NCBI GenBank assembly: GCA_964030475.1
Contig: CAXIPT010000002.1
Span: 12,527,057 to 12,591,056, forward strand
Length of the DNA: 64,000 bases
Direction of reading: 5' to 3'
Source of the DNA: Tethya wilhelma
Taxonomy: Eukaryota > Porifera > Demospongiae > Tethyida > Tethyidae
Below the pieces are notes generated by a model. The model saw nothing but the letters and a program-made list of their open reading frames with translations, ran no database searches and was not told where the DNA came from. The position numbers and the translations under genes were made by a program. Numbering within the stretch: the stretch's first letter is position 1; each line of letters opens with the position of its first letter. Below are positions 25,601-35,024 of this stretch, piece after piece.

Positions 25601-26215
25601 TTGTTTGCAGTGTCCAGATAGGATCTGGAATTTCAATGGTTATTGATAGTTATTAAGTAGTGCTGAGACCTTATCCTCATATCTGAAGCCCAATATTGAG
25701 TGATAATTATATCATAGTTTATTCTAATTGACACANCACAACCAGCTTCTCAGTTCTGGGGTAGGGGTGTTGTCACAATAGCCCTTATAATAGCTGTAGT
25801 TGTTTTCCTTATGGATTATCTCAATGATATGGTTCAAACCTTAATTGTTGTTGCATGCAGTCATGAGTCATGTAAACAATCTTAATGTTATTTATATTTG
25901 CTGTGCTATAGCTAGCTGTTTTCCCCCACACTTCGATGGCACTTATACATGTGAGATGTATTATAAAGTACACCACATTGTGCTTCTCTATAATACTAAT
26001 TTTATATAATTATATCATTAAAATTTTTTGTCAAAAAACCACGGTCCAGCATTATGCATTCACAAATTTGGTAGTTATATTTATTTATGATGTGCTAATA
26101 TTTAATGATCATAATCATCGGCATATAAAGCAATGACATTGTTTGTGTTTTCAGGACTGCAAGTAGACTATTATTTATAGTCAAAATTATTGTTCAGTTG
26201 GTAAGGGTTATAGAA
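25601..26215. other. Array-unit flank in reverse orientation
   Basis: From about 25850 this is the reverse complement of the flank and promoter zone seen at 51190-51500 (GTCATGAGTCATG, CACTTCGATGG, GACTGCAAGTAGACTATTA). An n at 25736 lies in the CACAACA run. No gene is seen. Confidence 0.5.
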
Positions 26216-27379
26216 TTAATCAGTAAGCATCAATGGAGTTGACTCATCAGTTGTTGGGGTGGGGTCATTATCACCCTGATCCCTAATCTCTGAATCCAAT
26301 TCTCTTTCAGTGTGGTCACTTGTCTGTTGAGTTGGTAGTGTACCACTTGTTCCATTGTCTGAGCCTCTGTCAGTGAATCGTTTCTTGAAGTAGAGTCCAA
26401 GTACAAAAATAATAGAGGGAGGAATAGCAGACAATATAAAACTACCTAAAGAGCCGTAGTTGAATCCATAATCAGTTAAAAGTGCTAAATAGAACATGGT
26501 AAAGGAAACGAGCAACACCATAATACCAATCCAACACATGACACTGAGTGTTACAAGGATGATAATCTTAAGAATGTTCCAGAAACTACAAATTATTTTT
26601 GACTTATGTACGACTCTAAACAATGTATAGAACATGAGTACAATACAGGACAGAATCAAAATGCTCAATGTGAGAATAGTTAACATACTGGGTGGATCAT
26701 TGACAATCATAATCACAATCACAATACCACTGGACACTATCTCGTGTATAAAGAAGAGAATGTTACAGAGAACTATAGTGTGAAGTATTCTAGCATACCT
26801 CTGAGAGCAGCAACGCTTTAGTATGAATATTATGAGGCAAGGTAGTACACAACAAACAAGACAAGGACAAGTGCAAATGGACAAACTAATGGCAAACACG
26901 ACATTATTCACCGGGACTCCGATAGATTTACTAGCCTTCCAAGCAATAGCTGGCTCAAATATTAACATTGTAAGGAAAATTGTAACTTTGGCATATAGTG
27001 CTGGTTGAGACAAAATGCCTGGTGTGATTGCCCCTAAGTAAGAGTAGTAAAAATCGTAGAATAGTGACATTGTGTTGATTATCCCAAGGGCAAAGGACAA
27101 GGACCAGTACAAATGACATGTACAGACTCTTCGGTTGATAGAATTGCTGAGAAAATGTTGTGTGATTTTCTCGAGGAAAAAGTACACACCGAAAATAATC
27201 AGTAAGTTAAGAATGAAGTAAATAGATGTGAGTATATTGGATAGAGAATTTGAGTCGATAGAGATTAGCCATTCATTTGTTGTAGAAAACCTTATCAAAT
27301 CACTGATACTGTCTTCGATATTAATGTGTCCTCTGTCCTGTTCAGATTTTGTACCATCATTCCTTCCATATGCCTTAGC
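26216..27379 (-). pseudogene. Membrane-family gene B: exon 2 only
   Basis: An intact 387-residue exon 2 opens at an acceptor (TTATTTAG|GCTAAGGC) with AKAYGRNDG, carries about eight hydrophobic segments and ends DESTPLMLTD. It is nearly the same as exon 2 of gene E (43503-44678), with a two-residue insertion in CTCHLYW. Its intron has a much longer CA run (27475-27565 against 43371-43412). No exon 1 is present because the unit stops at the n at 27566. It may be an allele or misplaced copy of an array unit, so it is listed as incomplete even though the exon has no damage. Confidence 0.8.
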
Positions 27380-27469
27380 CTAAATAATAAGTACATAACA
27401 CAAAATTAAGCTTATAGTCCGTACTTATTATTGGTCCCTACTCCCTACACAAGTAATTATGACGTGTAT

Positions 27470-27474
<5 letters not shown>

Positions 27475-27565
<91 letters not shown>
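27475..27565. repeat. (TG)n microsatellite at an assembly join
   Basis: A 91-base run ends at the n where the retrotransposon resumes. It is the reverse of the CA run in the gene E intron. Confidence 0.95.
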
Positions 27566-27566
27566 N

Positions 27567-29363
27567 TAACTGGTAGCGAGTTGAGCATATGTAGGACCAA
27601 CTGTATGTGAGCCGGTGTAGACAGTGTAGTAGGAACTTCTGTAAGGGGTAGACGGCTTATGGCATCGGCATTGGCATGTACCAAACCTGGTTTGTACTCA
27701 ATGTTGTAGTTGTATCTACAGAGAAATAGGGCCCAGCGTTGTATTCGTGCTGAAGCCTGGGTAGGTATTCCCTTGGCATTGTCGAAAAGGTATTGTAAAG
27801 GCTTGTGGTCAGAGAGAATGACAAATTGTCGACCATACAAGTATTGGTGAAACCGTTGAACACCAAAAAATATTGAAAGTGCCTCCTTGTCAATTTGAGA
27901 GTAATTCTTCTCAGCAGGGGCCAGTGAACGAGAGGCGAAGGCAATGGGTTTGTCACTTCCATCACTAATGCGATGAGACAACACAGCACCCACACCATAC
28001 GGTGATGCATCGCAGGCAAGAATTAGCTTTTTTGACTGGTCATAGTGTACTAGTACTTTGTCAGAGGAGAGTGCAGACGTAAATGAATTTTCTTGCTCAG
28101 GACCCCATGCCTAAGTCGATTTCTTCTGGAGCAGGCTGTAGAGGGGTGCTAGTGAAGTTGAAAGATTCGGTAGAAATTTGCAGTAGTAGTTCACTACACC
28201 GAGGAATGACTTGAGTTGTGAGACGCTGTTGGGTCGTAGAGCTGACTGAAGAGCTTATATCTTCTCTGTAGACCATCTGCAGAAATTCTGTATTCCACCT
28301 CTGTGAGCATAAATGCACACTTTTCGAGTTTAACCCGAACTCCTGCTTCTTGTAGGCGAGAGAGAACCTTCTCCAGGTTGGCTAAGTGTTCCTCAACTGT
28401 TCTTCCAGTGACGAGAATGTCATCCAGGTAGATACAAACATTCGGTAGACCTTGAAGTATTGTCTCCATTGTGCGCTGGAAGATTCCTGGAGCAAAGGCT
28501 ACACCAAAGGGAGACGGTTGTAACGGTAGAGCCCCTTGTGTGTGTTGATGGTTGTGAACAGTTTGGCTTCTTCGGAGAGTGGTAGCTGTTGGTAGGCATG
28601 AGCCATATCTAGCTTGGAGAAGTATTTACCCTGGGAAAGAGAAGCAAATATGTCATCAATTCGTGGTATAGGATATGTATCTGTGCAGCCTTGTTGACAG
28701 TGAGTTTGTAGTCCTCACAGATGCGAACTGATCCGTTCTTCTTGACCACTGGTACGATGGGAGCCGCCCAGTCAGAGTATTCCACTTTCTCAATGACTCC
28801 TTGTTTCTCCAGTCGTTTCAGTTCCGACTCAACCTTTTGCCTGAGAGCATATGGCACCGGGCGAGCTTTGTAGAACTTTGGTGAGATGGTGGGGTCAATC
28901 TGGAAGGAAGCTGGAAAGTCCCTAGCTTTTTGTTGAAGACATCAGCAAAACGTTTGATGAGAGGTTGGCAAGCCATGGATGGGTCGATTTTCACGGCTTT
29001 AAGGGAGTGCCAGTCTAAGGTGAGGTGATGAAGCCAGTCACAGCCAAGTAAACTTGGACCATTTCCAGTAACGACTATCTGTGAGAGGTCTTTAGACTGT
29101 TTGTGGTATCTCACGTTGACATCAATAGCACCCTTGACATCAATTTGTTCTCTCGTGTATGTGCTGAGGTGAGCTGTAGTAGGCTTGATAGGTGGAGGGG
29201 AAGTGTTTGAAGGCCAGCGTTGGTGGTAGGTGGCTTCACTGATGAGTGACACGGTAGCACCAGTAGTGTCCACTTCCATTTCATGATCCATAATGTTGAT
29301 GTTGACTTTGACTCTGATAGGCTCTGTGGAGATTGATGAAGATTTAGTTGTAAAAATATTCAA
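27567..29363 (-). pseudogene. Gypsy protease, reverse transcriptase and RNase H region
   Basis: In minus order the protease (29363-28818) has EVDTTGATVSLIS, where one extra Thr splits the usual D-T/S-G catalytic triplet. The reverse transcriptase is broken across at least three frames between about 28857 and 28194, with LEKQGVIEKVEYSDWAAPIV and the catalytic YLDDILV. RNase H follows (27993 onward) with IAFASRSLAPAEKNYSQ and a full connection region to ADAISRLPL. gag and protease frames overlap by four bases. Not functional as it stands. Confidence 0.87.
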
Positions 29364-30175
29364 CTCATTGTCAGCTCCTCCTCTTCTTGGAGTAGTTCGA
29401 CTTGGTGAGTGGTTTTCTCAGGTTTGGCTCGAGACTCACCACCCAATTTCTTTTTCAGCTGTAAGCAAACTTTCTTCAGGTGTCCCTGCTTGTGACAAAA
29501 TGAACATGTGTATGTTTTGTACTTACACACTGTAGCAAGGTGGTTACCACCACATCTATAGCATTGAGGATTTGCCTTAGGCTTGGACTGCTGCTTTGTC
29601 TTCTTCCCAGTCAGTCGATTGATTGCGGATGGAGTAGGGACAGCAAGATCTTTGGCACCTTTTTCCGCAGTTTCAGCTGCTTTAGCTGTGCTGAAGGCTT
29701 TGTCAAATGTAAGGTCTGGTTCCGCCAGTAGTCTACATTGTAGACGCTTGTCTTTACACCCAACAACCAGGCGGTCTCTCAGCATATCCTCAAGCTGATC
29801 CCGAAAATTGCAGTGTTCGGCCAGTTTCCGTAACTGCGCAACAAAGTCACTAACGGACTCTTCAGGTTTCTGCATCCTTGTATGGAAATTGTAGCGTTGT
29901 ACGATAACAGAAGGTAATGGTTGCTGGTGATCTTTTACCAATTGCACTATCTCATCGAATGATTTCTCGGTTGGTTTGGCAGGTAGAGCAAGGTTGCGAA
30001 TCAATTGATAGGTAGTAGCGCCACAGCCACTAAGTAGCATAGCTTTCCTCTTTGTAGTCTGATCTGGCTTCACACCAGTCGCAGTAAAATGTAGTTGTAG
30101 ACGTTCCACATAGGACGTCCAGTCCTCCTCGTCGGGGTCAAATGCACCAATCGAGCTGTGAGATGCAGTTGCCAT
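29360..30175 (-). pseudogene. Gypsy gag (nucleocapsid) gene
   Basis: An uninterrupted 271-residue frame starts MATASHSSIGAFDPDEEDW, a start typical of Ty3/gypsy gag in invertebrates, just after the conserved TTGGCGACGAGGAT leader. Two zinc knuckles lie near the end: CYRCGGNHLATVC (C-x2-C-x3-H-x4-C, a variant) and CSFCHKQGHLKKVC (standard). It would coat the element RNA. The frame is open, but the element as a whole is dead, so it is listed with it. Confidence 0.88.
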
Positions 30176-30237
30176 TGCAGTAGAATTCCTTGTATCCTCG
30201 TCGCCAATTGAAGTAACCAAGTGGTTTATTGTAGAAA

Positions 30238-30556
30238 TGTAAAAGATGAATAACAGAGAAATGCTAGCTCTATTTATACTAACTAGATACAAAACTAATA
30301 AGTATTGCACAACATCCTGTAGATCTATACAGAAATGAGATAAGTCCTAGGTAGCAGAACTAAGGAAGTAAATACTCTAGAAAGCATTACATCATAAGGG
30401 AAAATGATCTAGCTAATAAGTGAAAATAAGGATGTAGACTCAAAAGCATAAAAAGCTAAATAGTATAAACAGTATGTTGAGCAATGGTAAAACATGCAGA
30501 GATCAAAGTAAGTAAGTATATAGTGTTCCAAATATAGTTATTCTAAATATATCACA
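30238..30556 (-). repeat. 5' LTR of the gypsy element
   Basis: 319 bp, matching 22776-23092 along its whole length with scattered differences. It begins TG and ends CA on the minus strand. Confidence 0.92.
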
Positions 30557-30735
30557 GAAAGGTTCTTGGGTTCTCCACTAGTTTTAGTGGGAAAGGTTCT
30601 TGGGTTCTCCACTAGTTTTGATGGGAAAAGGTTCTTGGGTTCTCCAATAGTTTTGATGGGAAATGGTTCTTGGGTTCTCCAATAGTTTTAATGGGAAAAT
30701 GTTCTTGGGTTCTCCAATAGTTTTAGTGGGAAATG
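30557..30735. repeat. 35-bp minisatellite, second array
   Basis: About five copies of the unit at 1-210. The LTR abuts it without a target duplication. Confidence 0.93.
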
Positions 30736-31303
30736 CATAGCATAGCACATGGAGCAGGAGTTTGAGTATTGAGGTAGAAACGGAGATTTGTCAATCTTTG
30801 TTGATGGGTTTGGAGTTCATGACCAACTGTACCACAAAATTGTCCACTAGCCAAATAGTAAGGCATAGCTGTAGCTGATAAAATTGAAATACAAAGCTAC
30901 TCAACATCGAGCTGAGCTCTCGTGATAACAATTTTTTGTATAAACCCTGGTCATATGCATCAGATAGAAAATGTGAGTGAATTTTAAGCTTTATGTACTA
31001 CAATGTTGTGAAGAACACAATATACATGATTCAAATTTACCTATTATCAGCATAATAGCTAGACTTGAATGGTAGCTTATCATCTTTCCTGTAGAAAGGG
31101 TGTGTCACGTTGACTTTGTTACGACGCACAGACAAGATACTGCAGAGTCGCGTACGCATGCGCATTAATTCGTGCACGCACTAGCACTGTAGGGCGCGCA
31201 CGGCTTGCATATTGCATGGTAAAGATCGTTGGTGCGCTTTACATAGAACTTTATTATGAGCTAGCTAGCCAGACCAGGCCAGACTCTGCAGCCTCAGAAA
31301 GTA

Positions 31304-32675
31304 ATGGTAAGCATAGACTTGCATTCATCTATTCTTGTAGATAAAGTCATCTTCTTCTTCTTAAATTAATTAATACTCACACAGGAGACCAAGGAAGATA
31401 CTGTCATTGACTTCAGTGACCCAACCCTCAGTGAAGGCTCTGTCCAGAGGGGGCAATTGCAATCCAAAGAGTATGTCAGCTAGTATACCGCGTGCTGGGT
31501 CTGCACACTCTATGTACATATGCACCCCATTGCTTGACAATTGATAATGGTGGTCCTAAAGCATTTGAAGAATATAATTAAGTGCTTTTGTCCCATGGAA
31601 GAAGTTATTGACACTGGGATTACCCATGTTGTATATCTGATATTTATCAACACATTACCCTTCTGATATTTTGGCCATTAGTCATACAATGCCATGACAC
31701 ATGCCATCTTGATAGCTGGGTCACAATTCTCAAGTGTACACTAGTATTGAGGTCTTGAAGCTAGTGTTGTCACCATTATTCTATGTGCATGTGTTCCTTG
31801 CAGTGATGATCCCCAGGAGAGCCTCATGGGGGAGGTCCAGTCCAGGATCAGTCAAGAGATGGCTGGACAGGTATTAGGTGAACACAAGAGGTGGATATTT
31901 ATACTTTCTTGATACAAACACCTAATAGCTAGCCTCATCCCCAGGTTCCCCCTTCTTTGAAAAAAGAAAGGGAGAGGCCTGGGGACGAAGCTATCTCCAT
32001 GAATACTCTAAAATAGAAAGAGGTGAAGCTCAAATGGAGAGAGCCTGGATTGCCAAGTCATGTGTATCATAGAATGATGCCTATATGTAGCCTATAGAGA
32101 TTTACAGTACTCGACTTTTTTAACAGTGATGTCATTTATTATTTTGTGTGCCTTTGTGTACCAGGCTATCTCTTATCCCTTCCTATTATCGAGAGCTTGT
32201 GAGCATTCCGAGTAAGCTCAGCTATTATTCATGCCAAGAGAGCCTACACATGGGAATGCACATTCAGTGACATGGTAATTCATTGACTACAGTTGTGGCA
32301 AGCTGGAAAACAGTCGACTCAGAAGTTTATCAACACCTATGCTCACATTGATTTCCTCCGACCTTACTTTGACATTGAACCAAAGGAATTCAGAAACAGG
32401 TAAAGGGTTCTAAGATACATACAGCATGTCTAGCATTTGACACCCTCTCTCCCTCTTAGGTTGATGTTTTCATTCATCCCAAGTAGAGTTGTTGGATCGC
32501 CACAGGTAAAGTTTTTCCCCATCATCTTTAGCATGTGACAGTGCAATGACATTGTGTGTATGTGTGTGTGCCTGTATTATAGGATGTCCATTCTGAGTTG
32601 TATGGTCCTCTGATGTTGACTCTGAGTCTGGTGGCTGTCCTCCTCTATGGGATGAAGTCATCTGGTCATGAAGTG
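31304..32675 (+). pseudogene. YIPF3 copy 5: exons 1-6, truncated
   Basis: Exons 31304-31306, 31385-31470, 31804-31870, 32293-32399, 32460-32505 and 32583-32675 are all intact, with the same phases and sizes as copy 1. Changes are few (for example LSEGS for LGEGS). Homology to copy 1 runs from the minisatellite into intron 6 and stops at about 32751, so exons 7-10, which encode most of the membrane segments, are missing. A chimeric transcript is possible but would lack most of the Yip1 domain. The 5' flank (30736-31303) matches 211-768. Confidence 0.88.
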
Positions 32676-33495
32676 GTGAGTCACTAAGTGTGTAGAGTTA
32701 GTTGAGTCTAGAAATGGCTATGTTGTTTGTGATGCTCAAACATGATAGTTGCAGTTCAGTGTGTAAATTATTATTGTTGGTTATACTAACCTCTTAAGTT
32801 TGAATGTAAAGTTGCTCGTCTTAAAGTCAAAAGTTTCTTGTAAAAATAGACAGTAATTTCTCTAGTGTCATGCCCAGCCTGATCATTGCTACCAAGGAAC
32901 ACAAATACTGAAACAGAAGGTAAAAAACACACTATAACTTTGCTTAGTAATTACATTACTCTTACATGGACACGTACTGTACACCAATAACTACTGTACG
33001 GGTGCTAAGAGACAGCATTAACATCAGCTACCTTTGTAAACAGTACAGAAGTGATATTGACATAAGAAATGGTATGGATACTAACCTCCTAAGTTTGGAT
33101 GTAAAGTTGTTCATTTTGAGTCGATTGATTTTTCATAGAGACTTGTGAGTCCTTAGGGACAGCCTGCCAATCACTGCATGTTGTACGGGTCCTAAGAGAC
33201 GACATTAATATCAGCTACCTCTGTAAACAGTAGAGGAGTGATATTGAAAATGAAATGGTGTAATGTTGCTGGTTACTAACCGCTAAGTTTGGATGTAGAG
33301 TTGTTCAGCGAGTCCTTAGGAACAGTAAACACATTATTTTCAGGTATCATGCCCAGCTTGATCATTGCTACAGAGGAACATGAATACTGAAACAGAAGAC
33401 ACTACAATTAAACTCTTACTGAGATACTGTACACCAATAACTACTGCATGTATACGGTTCCTAAGAGACAACATTAACATCAGATGCCCTTGTAT

Positions 33496-33803
33496 CAAGG
33501 GATGGTCACGACCATACCCGCTGTACTAACATCCGCGACCGGGATCAAAATTTGATCTGTCCAATTTTTAGGCCTTGACCCTTGATTTCACTAATTTGGA
33601 AGGCCTTGATCGTGATAAATTTGAACTTTGATCCACTATTACGTGCTATTTGCAGTTAATGACGTTTGACCGTTGATCGAAAGTGAGCAGTAGAGCTTTC
33701 TTGACCCTTGATGGGACGAATTTTTGTTGCTTTGACCCCTTGATCGCATCTTGATCCTGGTCGCGGGTGTTAGTACAGCGGGTATGGTCGTGACCACCCC
33801 TTG
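33496..33803. mobile_element. MITE of 308 bp with TGTAT target duplication
   Basis: The left end CAAGGGATGGTCACGACC and the complement of the right end (CAAGGGGTGGTCACGACC) match over about 50 bases, through ATACCCGCTGTACTAACA and CGCGACC. TGTAT stands on both sides (33491-33495 and 33804-33808). It sits inside one unit of the tandem exon-like repeat. No coding capacity. Confidence 0.85.
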
Positions 33804-34159
33804 TGTATACAGTAGAGGCCAGGAGTGATATTGAAATGAAACGGTATAACTTTGTTGGCTACTAACCTCTAAGTTTGTATGTAAAGTTGGTTGTTTGGAG
33901 TCGATTGGTTTTGGAATGAGACTGTCGAGTCTGAAGGAACACGAATACTGAAACAGAAGAAAAGAAAACACACCATAACATTACTGAGATACTGTACACC
34001 AATAGAATGGTATAATGTTGTTGGTTACTAAACCTCTACTAATCTCTTACTCTTACTGAGACACTGTACTGTACACCTACTGTACGGGTCCTAAGAGACA
34101 ACATTAACATTAGCTGCCTCTGTAAACAGCAGAGGAGTATTTTGTTGGTTACTAACATC

Positions 34160-34218
34160 TAGTCTCGCTAGCCAGACTCTCTGCAAATTTTTTGCGGAGA
34201 GTCTGGCTAGCGAGACTA
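34160..34218. repeat. Short inverted repeat, TAGTCTCGCTAGCCAGACTC family
   Basis: Arms of about 28 bases with one mismatch fold around TTTTTT. Same core as 16861-16903. Confidence 0.85.
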
Positions 34219-34360
34219 ACTAACATCTATGTAAAGTTGCCCGTTTTAGAGTCAACTGGTTTGAATGAGACCAGCGGCAAGTCCTCAGTTAGGACATCTT
34301 GCCAATCACTGTCGTAAGGGTCTAGAGAGACGACATTAACATCAGCTGTCTCTGCATATC

Positions 34361-35024
34361 TGTACACTGAATCGAAAATAAAACTAATAGCTAGCTAACA
34401 CTAGTTTGGCTGTACCATAGATATTATATATCTATGGCTGTACTGAATATCCATTTACAACTATATGAACAAACATAAATTATGACAGTTTACCTCCACT
34501 ATCTATGCCATTATCTGCTTGATGTAGGTTCCTCCTTTGCCCTTCTCCTTCTTCTGTCCTGAGTAGGTCGCTTTCGTATCATGATACCAGCGAGGATACC
34601 AGTGAGCTATGAGCTATGGTGGTGCCACACACAGTAAACATTTCAATTTTGCTTAGTATCGTTCATTAATCGGGTTACACTCTATATACGGTAGGGTCTC
34701 TGGTCTTCAGGTAATACCTGAAGACAACACTGGATTAATTAACGTCCACCTAATCACCTGAAAATAACGCGTGAAGCGGGTGGATACACACACACACACA
34801 CACACACAAAACGACTAAACCCTCTGCACGTGCTACGCACGCGCTGAGGCTTAATTAGAGCAAGCTATAATTATACATGTGGGGGAACCCTACCTGGTAG
34901 GCTAGTACACATGTCATACATGCATGGGTACAGTCTGGACCACAAGATATATGTGATAATCATACCATAGTCATGCTGAGATTGAGTTTTGTGACATGTG
35001 CACTATTGCTATTTATACTTCAGT
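34361..35024. other. Spacer upstream of gene C
   Basis: Contains a short hairpin (CCATAGATAT...ATATCTATGG near 34421), the inverted copy of 16920-17010, a 23-base palindrome GTCTTCAGGTA-A-TACCTGAAGAC (34702-34724) and a short (AC)n run at 34786-34808. The last 100 bases precede the ATG of gene C. No TATA box is obvious. Confidence 0.5.

Larger units (their letters stand above)
24432..27565. other. Foreign block inside the retrotransposon, bounded by n
   Basis: The block contains a partial composite repeat (24432-24930), a worn 3' end of a membrane-family gene (about 25355-25600, plus), an n at 25736, and an inverted unit of the membrane-family array (about 25850-27565, minus) with gene B. 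The element resumes at 27567 by repeating exactly the last 105 bases before the block. That pattern suggests unresolved contig overlap rather than biological insertion. Confidence 0.75.
22776..30556 (-). mobile_element. Ty3/gypsy LTR retrotransposon, degenerate and split
   Basis: On the minus strand the order is LTR (30556-30238), gag, protease, reverse transcriptase, RNase H, then integrase and LTR (23092-22776), the canonical Ty3/gypsy order. An unrelated block (24432-27565, bounded by n characters) interrupts it between RNase H and integrase, with 105 bases of the element repeated on both sides. Several frame breaks make it non-functional. No target duplication is seen: the left flank is satellite tail and the right flank is the YIPF3 minisatellite. 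Dispersal is by reverse transcription in the element's own particles; no envelope gene is visible. Confidence 0.9.
32752..34360 (-). repeat. Tandem exon-like repeats of unknown origin
   Basis: Two landmarks alternate several times: CTAAGTTTGGATGTAAAGTTG (near 32788, 33081, 33275, 33862, 34205) and CCTAAGAGACAACATTAACATC (near 33004, 33192, 33461, 34090, 34330). On the minus strand a unit reads as an exon. Near 34340-34245 the pieces ADVNVVSLDPYDSDWQDV and LPLVSFKPVDSKTGNFT are open, and other units have TCTGTTTCAG acceptors before VFLGSNDQAGHD. Most units contain stops. This looks like a decayed array of duplicated exons or a tandem repeat derived from a gene. I do not recognise the protein. 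Confidence 0.5.

Noticed and set aside
22776..30556. Endogenous retrovirus with envelope
   Set aside because: No envelope-like frame lies between integrase and the 3' LTR; domain order and gag type are those of a plain Ty3/gypsy retrotransposon.
33639..33971. 110-codon minus-strand gene
   Set aside because: The frame runs across the boundary of the 308-bp MITE and the tandem unit, so it is a chance fusion.
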